Positions 7,614 to 16,654 of a stretch of DNA of 64,000 nucleotides are shown one piece after another. The position numbers and the translations under genes were made by a program. The stretch is from DATGPD01 sp041398565 (GTDB lineage Bacteria; Planctomycetota; UBA1135; UBA2386), in contig JAWKUN010000004.1 of NCBI GenBank assembly GCA_041398565.1, positions 124,001 to 188,000 on the forward strand, given 5' to 3'. The first letter of the stretch is position 1, and each line of letters begins with the position of its first letter. Under the pieces are notes generated by a model. That model was not told the origin of the DNA. It made no database searches and worked only from the letters and a program-made list of their open reading frames with translations.

Positions 7614-9166
7614 GGCTGCGGTTCGGTTTCGGGCGCCGGAGCGGTGGCAGCCCTCGGGCCGCCGTCGTCCAGCGGCAGGTGCACGCGAAAGGTCGACCCC
7701 GTGCCCGGGGAGCTCTCGACCTGCAGGCGGCCACCGTGCGCCTGGACGATGCCGTAGGACACCGCAAGTCCCAGGCCAGCCCCCCGGCCGGGGGTCGCCG
7801 CCTCGGACGTTCGGGTCGAATAGAAGGGGTCGAAGATGCGGTCGAGGTCGCCCGCCGCGATGCCGATGCCGGTGTCCCGGACGCCGACCACGGCCTCCCC
7901 GCCGGTGCGGCACGCGGTGAGGTAGACGTCACCGCCGCTCGGCATCGCCTGCAACGCGTTGCCCAACAGGTTGACGATCACCTGGTGCAAGGCACCTGAA
8001 TCTCCGCGCACGCGCAGTCCGGGCTCGACCTCGGTGTGGGTGCGCACCCCCTGCTGCCGCGCCTGCGGCTCGACCAGCGCCAGAGCCTCGGCCAGCAGGC
8101 TCGCGAGGTCGACGCTGGCCGAACCCGGCTGCCGCGGTCGCGCGAAGCGCAGCAGCTTGTCGGTGACGTCGATGGCGCGGTCGGCGGCGCGGATGATGAC
8201 CTCGAGCGGCTCGCACCGCTCGCGATCGGTCTCGCGCGCCAACATCTCCCGAGCGCAGCCGCGGATCCCCCCCGCCAGGTTGTTGAACTCGTGCGCGATC
8301 CCACCGGCGAGCGTGCCCACCGACGCCATGCGGTCGGCCAGCACCAGGTCACGTTGCGTCGCTCGCAGCCCGTCGAGGGCCTGCTGCAGTGCCGCGGTCT
8401 TCTTCGTCACCTCGGTCTCGAGGTTGGCGTTGAGCGCAGCCAGGTCGTTGCGCTTGGCCTCGACCTCGGCGCGGGAGCCGCGCAGCTCGGAGACCATGGT
8501 TCCGAACGCGCGCACCAGGTGCGCGACCTCGTCTTCCCCATCCGCCTGGATGTCGACCTCGAGCCGCCCCTCGCCGACCCCGGCCATGGCCCGCCTCAGG
8601 TCGCGCACCGGACTCACCACCATGCGGTGGAGACCGATCGCCAGCACCGTGAGCAGAACGAGGGATGCTCCCGCCAGCATGAGGAACGCCGAGGTGCGCA
8701 GGTCGTCCGCGACCCCGGCAGCCAGCGCCTGCTGCCGTTGCATGAGAGCCGCCGCCTCGGCATCGATTCGCTTGCCCGCCCGCGCCTCCATCTCGGTCGC
8801 CAGGCGCTCGACGTTTTCCACCAGGCGGCGGCCGAGGGCCCGGTCTTGCGCTTCGACCGCCGCCTGGATGCGCGCGGTGTCGCCGTCGTAGAGCTCGAGC
8901 GGAAGGTCGGCGAGGGTCGCCCGCCGGGCGCGCGTGGTGTGCTCGATGAGCACGGTCAGCGTCTCCGCCTCCGTCTGCGCCGCGGCGCGCGCGCCCTCGC
9001 GCATGACCTCGGTGCTCCTCTCCACCAGCGGCACGGTGGCTTGCGCCAGCGCCGCAGCGGTGCGCGGCCCGACCACCAGACCCATGAAGGCCGCCAGCGC
9101 CCCTGCAGCCAGGATCACCAGCCCCACCATCTTCGCGGTCAGGCCCGTCCACCGCGAGCGGCTCAT
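7610..9166 (-). CDS. Membrane sensor histidine kinase (HAMP, HisKA, HATPase)
   Basis: 518 residues. TM1 at about 11-33, a largely helical extracytoplasmic sensor region (35-157), TM2 at about 159-180, HAMP at 181-233, a coiled coil, then the HisKA H-box GTLAGGIAHEFNNLAGGI with His292. The catalytic domain has N-box VIVNLLGNALQAM, G1 VRDTGIGI, F-box FDPFYST and G2 GAGLGLAV. The IAHEFNN H-box is typical of NtrB-like partners of NtrC regulators. Stop overlaps the regulator start, and its own start overlaps the stop of the binding-protein gene at 9163, so ligand-binding protein, kinase and regulator form one coupled signalling unit. Confidence 0.96.
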   Translation of the reverse strand: MSRSRWTGLTAKMVGLVILAAGALAAFMGLVVGPRTAAALAQATVPLVERSTEVMREGARAAAQTEAETLTVLIEHTTRARRATLADLPLELYDGDTARIQAAVEAQDRALGRRLVENVERLATEMEARAGKRIDAEAAALMQRQQALAAGVADDLRTSAFLMLAGASLVLLTVLAIGLHRMVVSPVRDLRRAMAGVGEGRLEVDIQADGEDEVAHLVRAFGTMVSELRGSRAEVEAKRNDLAALNANLETEVTKKTAALQQALDGLRATQRDLVLADRMASVGTLAGGIAHEFNNLAGGIRGCAREMLARETDRERCEPLEVIIRAADRAIDVTDKLLRFARPRQPGSASVDLASLLAEALALVEPQARQQGVRTHTEVEPGLRVRGDSGALHQVIVNLLGNALQAMPSGGDVYLTACRTGGEAVVGVRDTGIGIAAGDLDRIFDPFYSTRTSEAATPGRGAGLGLAVSYGIVQAHGGRLQVESSPGTGSTFRVHLPLDDGGPRAATAPAPETEPQP

Positions 9167-10296
9167 CGTTGCGCCTCGACGCGGTCGAGGATCCGGTCGG
9201 CCACCAACAGCGAGGGCAGCGGCACCTCGTAGGCGCAGGCCTTGGCGGCCGCCAGGTTGACGACGAGCTGGTGGCTCTGCATGGTCTGCACCGGCAGGTC
9301 CGCGGGTGCGACTTGGCCCCGCAAGACGCGGCGCGCCAGCGCCGCGGCGCGCTCCCCGAGCAGCCCGTAGTCGACGACCACGCCGAGGGTCGCTCCGGCC
9401 GCAGCTCCACGCTGCGCCGACGAGACGATGGGGATGCCGCTGCCACGCAAAGCCTCGAGCACCGCTGCCGTGTTCTCGTACACCAGGTTGTCGATCGGCA
9501 CCCACACCGCCTGCGCTCCGCGCGCGCGCAGGCGCGCGGTCGCCCCGTCCAGCTCGTCGGCGCTCTGCACGACCTCTTCCAGCAGCTCGACGCGCGGCGC
9601 CTGCGGCTCGCGTAGGTACCGCTGCATCTGGCGCAGCTCGGCCGCGCTGACCACTCCGGACACCGACGAGCGCAGCACGCCCAGCCGAGCCAGCCGGGGT
9701 ACGCACACACGGAACGCCGACAGCATCGTCTCCGACTCGATCCAGTTGCTGTTGCCGCAGACGTTGGCTCCGGCGCTCTGCCAGCTCTCGGCCACACCGG
9801 CCTCGACCGGATGCGTCACCGCGGTGAACACGATCGGACAGTCGTGGATGTACTGGCGCGCGAGGAGCGCCGCCTGCGTTCCCATCGCGAACACCAGTCG
9901 CGGATGCGAGGCCGCGAGTCGGGTGAGTTGCTCCGCCGCTCGCGCTTGGTCCGACTCGGCGCGCCGCACGGTCAGCGTGCAAGAGACCCCGCCGGCGCGC
10001 AGGCCACGCTCGATGCCGTCGTACGCCGCCTCGTCGTTGGGCGCGTCGTGCCAGAAGAAGACGCCGATCGGCACCGGGGAGGGCAGCGCAGCGGACTCCT
10101 GGGCGGCGATGGCCCAGCACGTGGCGAACAACGGCGCGACGAGCGCGGTCGGGTGCCGCTCCGCCCTCGCACGGCGCCGCCGACCTCGGTGGGGCTCGAT
10201 CTCCGAGGACGCCCCGGCGCTGCGTCCGAGCACGGTGTCGGCGGCGAAGAGCACCGGTGTTGTTTTCGCCGTCCCTCCTGCGCCGGGCAAGGCCAT
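9163..10296 (-). CDS. ABC_sub_bind (DUF534)-type periplasmic binding protein linked to the kinase
   Basis: Up to 377 residues. Two-lobe type I binding-protein fold: lobe 1 starts at IGVFFWHDAPNDEAAYDGIERGLRAGG, with RLVFAMGTQAALLARQY and CPIVFTAVTHPVEAG; lobe 2 includes LGVLRSS, ARGAQAVWVPIDNLVYEN and GIPIVSSAQRGAAAGA. These follow the order of the ABC_sub_bind family. The N-terminus is uncertain: the ATG at 10296 leaves a long basic leader before the hydrophobic stretch ALVAPLFATCWAIAAQ, and GTG codons lie between. No permease or ATPase is adjacent; the gene leads a sensor kinase operon instead, so it probably presents a ligand to the kinase rather than feeding a transporter. The ligand is unknown. 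Confidence 0.85.
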   Translation of the reverse strand: MALPGAGGTAKTTPVLFAADTVLGRSAGASSEIEPHRGRRRRARAERHPTALVAPLFATCWAIAAQESAALPSPVPIGVFFWHDAPNDEAAYDGIERGLRAGGVSCTLTVRRAESDQARAAEQLTRLAASHPRLVFAMGTQAALLARQYIHDCPIVFTAVTHPVEAGVAESWQSAGANVCGNSNWIESETMLSAFRVCVPRLARLGVLRSSVSGVVSAAELRQMQRYLREPQAPRVELLEEVVQSADELDGATARLRARGAQAVWVPIDNLVYENTAAVLEALRGSGIPIVSSAQRGAAAGATLGVVVDYGLLGERAAALARRVLRGQVAPADLPVQTMQSHQLVVNLAAAKACAYEVPLPSLLVADRILDRVEAQR

Positions 10297-10608
10297 TGTC
10301 CCAGCAGCGCCGATCCACCCAGCCCGCGCCCGCCGCCGGATCCGCGAGCGCGTCCCCCCCCCGCCGACGTGTCATCGATCTGCGACAGTGGTTCCGCCGG
10401 CTTCCCACTGGGCGGGGCCCATGCCCGACACCATGTTCGCCCACGGGGCCGGAGCCGGCCTCCCCGCTTCGCCCGCGCCTCCGCTCCGGCCCCGTCCGCT
10501 GGTGATGGCTTCGTCGGCGTGGTTGCGGCATGGTCCTTGCGCTCGGTGCCTCGCAGTCGCCCCGAGGTGGCCCCACAGTTGCACCAACACCGGTTCCCTC
10601 CCGCAGTC
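10297..10608. other. Divergent intergenic region
   Basis: About 310 bp between the start of the kinase operon (minus strand) and the iron-transport operon (plus strand). It must hold both promoters. I could not identify a convincing -10/-35, -24/-12 or Fur-box-like palindrome by eye. Confidence 0.6.
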
Positions 10609-11670
10609 ATGGCCCAATCCCAGCCCTTCGTTCCCTCCAGGCCACAACTTCGCGTAGGCAGGCCGCGTGCGCTCCGTGTCTGGCCCTTGGCTTTCGTCAT
10701 CCTCGGCGCCTGCACCGACCCTGTCGACGTCTCGACCTACTGCGCGCTCGACCAGGAGCACAGCGAAGCCCTGCTGCAGCGCTTCCAGGCCGAGTCCGGC
10801 TTGCGTCTCAAGGTGCGGTTCGACTCCGAGGCGAGCAAGACCGTCGGGCTGGTGAGCGCCCTCGTCGAGGAGGCCGAATCGCCGCGCTGCGACGTGTTCT
10901 GGAACAACGAGCTCGCCCAGACCGTGCGACTGGCCCAGAAGGGCATCCTGCAGCCCTACGTGTCGCCGAACGCCGCCGGCATCCCGGCCCAGTTCAAGGA
11001 CGGGGCTGGCATGTGGACCGGTTTCGCGGCGCGCGCGCGCGTGCTCATCGTCAGCCGCAAGGTGCTGCCTGAAGAGAAGGACTGGCCGACGAGCATGTGG
11101 GACCTGATCGACGCCAAGTGGAAGGGACGCTGCGCCGTCGCGCGCCCGCTGACCGGCACGACCCTGACCCACTTCGCGGCGCTGCGTGCCACGCTGGGCC
11201 AGGCCGAGTTCGACCGCTTCGTCGACGGCCTGTTCGCCAACGAGGTGGTGTTCTTGCAGAGCAACGGCGCCACCATGAAGGAGGTCGCCGACGGCAAGCT
11301 CGCCTTCGCCTTCACCGACACCGACGACTACCACGTCGCGCTCACCAAGGGGCACCCGGTGGGCTGCGTCTTCCCCGACCAGGGCGACGGTCAACTCGGC
11401 ACCATGCTGATCCCCAACTCCGTGGGCATCGTCAAGGGCTGTCCGCACCCGGACAACGCGCGCAAGTTGGTCGACTGGATTTTGTCGGAGCAGACCGAAG
11501 CGCTCCTCGCCGCGGGCAAGTCGGCGCAGATCCCCCTGCGCGGCGGCGTGACGCCGCCGACCGAGCCCTCCATCAAGCACGTCGGGGCTTTCCGTGCCAT
11601 GGCGTGGGACCCGGCCAAGACGGCGCAGATGCTCGAGGCGACCTCGGCCGAGATGGGCAAGCGATTCTGA
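10609..11670 (+). CDS. Fe(III)-type ABC transporter substrate-binding lipoprotein
   Basis: 353 residues, start ATG 10609. A basic N-terminus is followed by WPLAFVILGAC, a clear lipobox. The mature protein follows the FbpA/FutA/AfuA order: VDVSTYCALDQEHSEALLQRF at the first strand, CDVFWNNELAQTVRLAQKG, a WTGFAARARVLIVS hinge, LIDAKWKGRCAVARPLTGTT and LPTDTDD-like ADGKLAFAFTDTDDYHVAL, close to the ferric-binding family pattern. Ferric iron is the expected ligand but related proteins bind other ions. It is the first gene of a five-gene operon; permease, ATPase, cytochrome and HEAT genes follow with 12 bp or less between them. Confidence 0.92.
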   Translation: MAQSQPFVPSRPQLRVGRPRALRVWPLAFVILGACTDPVDVSTYCALDQEHSEALLQRFQAESGLRLKVRFDSEASKTVGLVSALVEEAESPRCDVFWNNELAQTVRLAQKGILQPYVSPNAAGIPAQFKDGAGMWTGFAARARVLIVSRKVLPEEKDWPTSMWDLIDAKWKGRCAVARPLTGTTLTHFAALRATLGQAEFDRFVDGLFANEVVFLQSNGATMKEVADGKLAFAFTDTDDYHVALTKGHPVGCVFPDQGDGQLGTMLIPNSVGIVKGCPHPDNARKLVDWILSEQTEALLAAGKSAQIPLRGGVTPPTEPSIKHVGAFRAMAWDPAKTAQMLEATSAEMGKRF

Positions 11671-11682
11671 CCGGCTGCCGAC

Positions 11683-13251
11683 ATGCGCCTCCCGCTGCTC
11701 TCCTCCATCGCCTTCGCCGTCCTGTTCGCCGGCCTGCCACTGCTGGCGGTCTTTGCCGAGGCGCTGGGTGGTCTGGGAGCCTTCGCCGACATCCTCCACA
11801 CCGAGAACGACCGCGCCGCGTTCGCGGCCTCGCTCGAGCTGGGCGTGGTGGCGACCGCGATCGCGGTCCTGTGCGGCGGCGGGCACGCGTGGTTGACGTT
11901 CCGTACCGACCTGCCCGGGGCCCGCTGGCTCCTGCCGTTGGGTGTGCTCCCCCTGGTCATCCCGCCCATCCTGCTGGCGATGTCGCTCGCCGATCTGCTG
12001 CCGATGAAGGGGTTCTGGCCGTGTGCCGCCCTGATCGGAGTGACGACCGCGCCGTTCGTCGCCGTGTTCGCGGCGCGCGGACTGCGTGCGGTCGACGGCC
12101 GCGAGTACGAGGCGGCTCTTCTGGCGCGCGGCCGTGGCGCGGCCGAGCGTCTGCTACTGCGCACGGTCGCCCCCGAGTTCGCGGCTGGAGCGCTTCTCGC
12201 CTTCTTGTTCGCGGTGTCCGAGCACGGCGTGCCCGAGTTCCTCACCGTGAAGGGCAAGACCTGGCACACCTACGCGGAGGTCGTCTTCCGGCTGTGGTCG
12301 CGGCGCGCCACCGGGGTGACCAGCGCCGACCTGGCGAGTCCGATCGTCGCCTCCCTGCCCCTGCTCGTCCTGCTGGCCCTCGCCCTGTTCCTCGCCCTGC
12401 GTCTGCGCGCTCGGGCCGGCGTGCAAGCGGCGCAGCCGCTGCCCTTGCGCCCGCTCGGTGGCCTGCGCTGGCCCTTGCTCGGTGCGCCGCTGCTCTATCT
12501 GGGGCACGGTGTACTCCTGCCGATCGTGGTGATGTCGCGCTGGGCGGCAGGCTCGACCGCGGCCGCGCCGATGTCGCTCGCCACCTTCCGCAGCAGCCTC
12601 GCCCGTGCGCTGTCCCAGGCCGGTTCCGACCTCGGCCACACTCTTTTCATCGCCGTCGCCACCACCGCGGTCGTGCTGGTGGTCGCGCTACCGCTGGCCC
12701 GCCGAGCCGGGCGGGGCCGGGGCTTCATCGACTACGTCGGCGTGCTGCCCCTGGCGGTGCCGGCCGTGCTGCTGGCGATCGGCGTGGTGCAGGTGTTCAA
12801 CAGCCGCCTGCTCAACCGCGTCTACACCCTGGGCTTCGACTTCTACGACTCGGACGCCTGCGTCGTCGCCGCCTACGCCGCCCGGTTCCTGCCCTTCGCG
12901 ATCCTCACTCTGTCGAGCGCCGTGCGGCGCATCCCTCAGGCGCTCGACGACGCGGCGGTGCTCAGCGGCCGCGGACCGTTGGCCCGCGCCCTGCGGGTGC
13001 ACCTCCCGCCCTTGCTGCCGGCCGCCTGGTCGGCCACCTGCCTGGTCTTCGTGCTGGCGCTGCGCGAACTCGATCTGGCGGTGGTGCTCCCCGCCGGCAA
13101 CGGCACCGTGGTACGCCGTCTGAGCAACGTCGTGCACTTCGGCGGCGAGGACGTCGGCGGGGCACTCGCGCTCTATCTCCTGCTCACGGCCCTGCTCGTG
13201 CCCGTCCTGGGCATGATCCTCACGGGCCGTCGGCCTACCCCCATCTCCTGA
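11683..13251 (+). CDS. Fe(III)-type ABC transporter permease (FbpB/SfuB-like, fused double permease)
   Basis: 522 residues and about twelve hydrophobic segments, as expected for the FbpB type in which two six-helix permease halves are fused. Each half carries an EAA-like loop that contacts the ATPase: REYEAALLARGRGAAERLLLRTVAPE in half 1 and RIPQALDDAAVLSGRGPLARALR in half 2. Start ATG 11683 follows the binding-protein stop by 12 bp; the ATPase gene starts 1 bp after its stop. Inner membrane. Confidence 0.94.
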   Translation: MRLPLLSSIAFAVLFAGLPLLAVFAEALGGLGAFADILHTENDRAAFAASLELGVVATAIAVLCGGGHAWLTFRTDLPGARWLLPLGVLPLVIPPILLAMSLADLLPMKGFWPCAALIGVTTAPFVAVFAARGLRAVDGREYEAALLARGRGAAERLLLRTVAPEFAAGALLAFLFAVSEHGVPEFLTVKGKTWHTYAEVVFRLWSRRATGVTSADLASPIVASLPLLVLLALALFLALRLRARAGVQAAQPLPLRPLGGLRWPLLGAPLLYLGHGVLLPIVVMSRWAAGSTAAAPMSLATFRSSLARALSQAGSDLGHTLFIAVATTAVVLVVALPLARRAGRGRGFIDYVGVLPLAVPAVLLAIGVVQVFNSRLLNRVYTLGFDFYDSDACVVAAYAARFLPFAILTLSSAVRRIPQALDDAAVLSGRGPLARALRVHLPPLLPAAWSATCLVFVLALRELDLAVVLPAGNGTVVRRLSNVVHFGGEDVGGALALYLLLTALLVPVLGMILTGRRPTPIS

Positions 13252-13252
13252 C

Positions 13253-14329
13253 ATGTCGACCTTCACGCTGCACGACCTGACCCTGGCCCGTGGCAAGGGC
13301 AGCTTCGTCCTCGGCCCCATCGACCTGCGGCTCGAGGCCGGTGCCCGCACTGCCTTGGTGGGTCCTTCGGGCAGCGGCAAGACGACCCTCCTGCGCTTGC
13401 TGGCAGGCCTCGAGCGCCCCGACCGCGGGCGGATCGCGCTCGACGACGAAACCTGGAGCGACGGGCCGCGCCTGGTGTTGCCACCGGCAGCGCGCCGGGT
13501 CGGGTTCGTCTTCCAAGACGGCGCTCTCTGGCCGCACATGACGGCGCTGGAACACCTGCGCTTCGTCGACCCCCGCGCCACACGCGCCGACGCCGAAGCC
13601 CTCCTGAACCGCGTCGGTCTGGCCGGCTTCGGCAAGCGCAGGCCCGACACGTTCTCGGGTGGTGAACGCCAGCGTCTGGCCCTGGCGCGCGCTCTCGCCG
13701 GCCACCCGCAGGTGCTCCTGCTCGACGAGCCGCTGCATTCGGTGGACGTGCATCTCCGCGACGAGCTGTCGCTCCTCATCCGCGGCGTCGCCATCGAGCG
13801 GGGCCTGGGCCTCGTCGTGGTCACGCACGACCGCCGCGACGCGTTTGCTCTGGCCACCGAGATCGTCGTGCTGCACGGTGGCCGCGTGATCGAAGCGGGC
13901 GCCGCGACGACCCTGGCGTCGGCACCGAGGACCGCATTCACCGCGGCCTTCCTCGGCGCTGCCACCTGCATTCCGGTGATCGCGACGCACAATGGCCACG
14001 TCGAGTCGCCGTTCGGCAGCCTGCCGGTGCAGGGCCAGAAGGAAGGCCTGGTGCTGGCGCTCCTGCCCGACGACGTGCGCGTCGTCGCCCGCGACCGCGC
14101 GCCCACCCACGGCCGCATCCTGCGGGTGATGCCCGACGGCGGCGAACTCCTGGCCAGCATCCAACTCGGCGAACACGTGGTGCTAGCGCGCTGCCCGCGC
14201 GCCGACGCGCCGGCCCTGCGCGATGGTGCCGAGATCGGCCTGGCGCTCGCGGGCCCGCCGCGCCTGCTCAGCAATCGCGCCGCCACCACCCACAACGAGT
14301 CTGCTGCCAACGGAGACGAACACGCATGA
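13253..14329 (+). CDS. Fe(III)-type ABC transporter ATP-binding protein
   Basis: 358 residues. Walker A GPSGSGKTTLL (about 38-48), Q-loop VFQDGALWPH, signature TFSGGERQRLALARALA, Walker B VLLLDEPL, D-loop HSVD (variant of SALD), and switch His in VVTHDRRDA. The C-terminal about 130 residues form a TOBE/regulatory extension as in FbpC/PotA. Note that the usual LLLDEPLSALD reads LLLDEPLHSVD. The stop overlaps the cytochrome start by 4 bp (ATGA), which ties cytochrome synthesis directly to the importer. Confidence 0.95.
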   Translation: MSTFTLHDLTLARGKGSFVLGPIDLRLEAGARTALVGPSGSGKTTLLRLLAGLERPDRGRIALDDETWSDGPRLVLPPAARRVGFVFQDGALWPHMTALEHLRFVDPRATRADAEALLNRVGLAGFGKRRPDTFSGGERQRLALARALAGHPQVLLLDEPLHSVDVHLRDELSLLIRGVAIERGLGLVVVTHDRRDAFALATEIVVLHGGRVIEAGAATTLASAPRTAFTAAFLGAATCIPVIATHNGHVESPFGSLPVQGQKEGLVLALLPDDVRVVARDRAPTHGRILRVMPDGGELLASIQLGEHVVLARCPRADAPALRDGAEIGLALAGPPRLLSNRAATTHNESAANGDEHA

Positions 14330-15318
14330 ACCTGGCCCTGCGCCTCGGCGCCTTCGCCGTCCTCGCCGCCGGCCTCACCGGTGTGGGCCTGTGGGTCCGC
14401 GGCGGCACCGATACCACCGCGAGCACGGTCGTGTCGCGCTTCCACTCGGCCGAGCAGTGCCGCACGTGCCACCAGGACGTCTACGACGAGTGGACGGGCT
14501 CGCACCACCAGATCGCCTTCCTCAACCCCGAGGTGCGCAAGCTCAGCGAGGACTTCCGCAACAAGGAGTGCCAGGCCTGCCACCTGCCGCGGCCGGTGTC
14601 GCTGACCGGCTACGGCCAGCGGGTGCTACCACGCGACACGCACCCCAACGAGGGCGTGAGCTGCCTCACCTGCCACCTGAGCGTCGACGGCGAGATCCTC
14701 GGCCGCAACTCGGTGCCTTCGGCGCCGTGCGCGCCGAAGGCGAGTCCGGAGATGGTCTCGGTCGACATGTGTCAGAGCTGCCACAACCAGCACTACACGA
14801 CCGATCAGTGGCGAGCGAGCCGCTTCGCCAAGGAGGGCAAGGACTGCGCTGCCTGCCACATGCCCGAAGTCCAGCGCCAGGTCGCACAAGGCGGCACGCG
14901 CACGGGGCGCAGCCACCGCTACCTCGGCGCGCACGACGAGGCGACCTTGCGCGCCGCCGGTACGTTCCTGGCCGAACTGCAGGGCCGTGAACTGCTGGTC
15001 AGCCTCACCAACGACGGCGCCGGGCACAACATGCCCACCGAAGAGCGGCACCGCGCCTACGACATCATGGTCGCGTTCGTCGACGACAGCGGCACCGCCT
15101 CTGAATGGCAGCGCGTGTACCGCTTCCGCCAGCCGTACCGCGACGAACCCGGCGAGAACACCCAGTTGCCCTCCGGCGAGACCTGGAGCACCAAGGTGGC
15201 GATTCCCGACGGCACGCGCCAGGTACGCGCCCGCCTCTGGTACCGTCTCACGCCCTTCGTCGACGACCAGAGTCCCATGAGCACCCTCCTGTTCGAACGC
15301 GAGGTGACCGTCCCATGA
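14326..15318 (+). CDS. Membrane-anchored five-heme cytochrome c (cytochrome c554-like)
   Basis: 330 residues. An N-terminal hydrophobic segment (about 5-24) serves as signal or anchor. Five CxxCH heme-binding motifs: CRTCH, CQACH, CLTCH, CQSCH and CAACH, all within residues 44-185, with additional His residues (SHHQ, NQHY, SHRYLGAH) able to act as distal ligands. The motif EQCRTCHQDVYDEWTGSHH is the hallmark opening of the cytochrome c554 family used in many multiheme reductases. The C-terminal 120 residues are a beta domain (ELLVSLTNDGAGHNMPTEE..) that also occurs in such cytochromes. Electron donor and acceptor are unknown; position inside an iron-import operon suggests an iron-related redox step. 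Confidence 0.9.
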   Translation: MNLALRLGAFAVLAAGLTGVGLWVRGGTDTTASTVVSRFHSAEQCRTCHQDVYDEWTGSHHQIAFLNPEVRKLSEDFRNKECQACHLPRPVSLTGYGQRVLPRDTHPNEGVSCLTCHLSVDGEILGRNSVPSAPCAPKASPEMVSVDMCQSCHNQHYTTDQWRASRFAKEGKDCAACHMPEVQRQVAQGGTRTGRSHRYLGAHDEATLRAAGTFLAELQGRELLVSLTNDGAGHNMPTEERHRAYDIMVAFVDDSGTASEWQRVYRFRQPYRDEPGENTQLPSGETWSTKVAIPDGTRQVRARLWYRLTPFVDDQSPMSTLLFEREVTVP

Positions 15319-16637
15319 AGCGCGCCCAGCCGGACCCGCGAAGGGTCCTCGCCCAGCGCCAACCCGGACACCAGCGTCGTCGCGGCCCGCAACCTCGACG
15401 ACGCTGCCTGGCCGGCGTGGGGATGCTGCTGGGCTGCCTGGCTGCGGCCGCTTGCCGCGAGGCGGCATCCGCCGGGCCCGGACCGCTGCCGCCGGTGGCG
15501 CTCACCAGCAAGCTGCCGCACTTCGAGGAGTTGGCGCGCCTGGCGCCGGCGCCGCCCGAGGAGGCCGCCCTGAAGCGCTCGCTGGCACTGTTGGAGCCGG
15601 CCTTGCTCGACCTCGGCGACGCCCGCCTGAAGGCCAAGAGTCACGCTGCCCTCCTCGACGATCCCCTGGTAGGGCCGGTCCTCGAGGCCGGGCTCGACCA
15701 CGACGACGCCGCGATCCGAGCCAGTGCCGCCTACGAACTGGGCAAGCTCGACCGCCCGGCCGCGCTCATTCCCCTGCTCAAGCGCCTCAAGTACGAGCAG
15801 GACAAGACGGTGCGGATCTGGATCGCGGACGCTCTCCTGCGCCGCGGCTGCGGCTGCGGAGCCGACGAACTCCTCACCGCACTGCGCGATCCGAACACCA
15901 AGGAACTCGCCGGCGAGCGCGCGACGGACCAACTCCAGGCGATCCACTTCACCCTGCCCGAACGCATCACTTGGGAGGCGCTGGCCACCGGCCTCGAGCG
16001 CCTGCAGGAGCGGTGGCACGCGGTGGGCAAGCTACGCGACGACGCCCCCACGCTCGACGACGCGACGCGGGGCCGGGTGGCCACCCTGATCTGCCAGCTC
16101 GAGGGCTTCCAACTGCGCCCCGTCGACGAGGCGCGCTACATGCTTGCACACGCCGGCGCACTCGCCCTGCCGCAGTTGCGCGAGGCGATCGGAGCCAGCG
16201 AGCACTACCTGCGCATCCATTCGCTCGAGGTGCTGCGCGACCTGGGAGTCGTCGCCCGGGACCTGACCCCGGACGTGCTGCCGCTGCTCCGCGACGAGTT
16301 GTCGCGCACCGACGCCGCGAACGCTCTCGCCGCCATGCGCGCGCCGGCGGCGGTGCCGCACATGCTTGCCTGGCTGCGGGCCTCGGACAACGAACTGCGC
16401 ACGGTCGCGGCGCACGCGCTCGGCCTGCTCGGCGATCGCCGCGCCGAGCCCGAACTGCGTGCCCGCCAACAAGACGAGAACGAAAGCCTGGACGTGCGCG
16501 TGATGGCCGCCTTCGCGCTGGCGATGTTCGAGATTGATCGCCCGGCCTACCGCTTCCTCACCGACCTGCGTGCCCGCGGGGACTACCACGAGGCGCGGCT
16601 CTCCGACCTGATCGACCAGATCGACAAGCGCCGCTGA
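15315..16637 (+). CDS. HEAT-repeat lipoprotein, last gene of the iron operon
   Basis: 440 residues from ATG 15315, overlapping the cytochrome stop (ATGA). A basic leader (about 30 residues) precedes GVGMLLGCLAAAAC, a likely lipobox. The mature part is alpha-helical with repeated 30-35-residue HEAT/PBS-lyase-type units, e.g. AIRASAAYELGKLDRPAALIPLL, KTVRIWIADALLRRGCGC, LRTVAAHALGLLGDRRAEPEL and LDVRVMAAFALAMFEID. Such repeats form protein-protein scaffolds; an adaptor role for the cytochrome or importer is possible. The Cys-Gly-Cys-Gly in the second unit is unusual and could bind metal. Confidence 0.85.
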   Translation: MKRAQPDPRRVLAQRQPGHQRRRGPQPRRRCLAGVGMLLGCLAAAACREAASAGPGPLPPVALTSKLPHFEELARLAPAPPEEAALKRSLALLEPALLDLGDARLKAKSHAALLDDPLVGPVLEAGLDHDDAAIRASAAYELGKLDRPAALIPLLKRLKYEQDKTVRIWIADALLRRGCGCGADELLTALRDPNTKELAGERATDQLQAIHFTLPERITWEALATGLERLQERWHAVGKLRDDAPTLDDATRGRVATLICQLEGFQLRPVDEARYMLAHAGALALPQLREAIGASEHYLRIHSLEVLRDLGVVARDLTPDVLPLLRDELSRTDAANALAAMRAPAAVPHMLAWLRASDNELRTVAAHALGLLGDRRAEPELRARQQDENESLDVRVMAAFALAMFEIDRPAYRFLTDLRARGDYHEARLSDLIDQIDKRR

Positions 16638-16654
16638 GGTGCCTGCCGCCGCGC

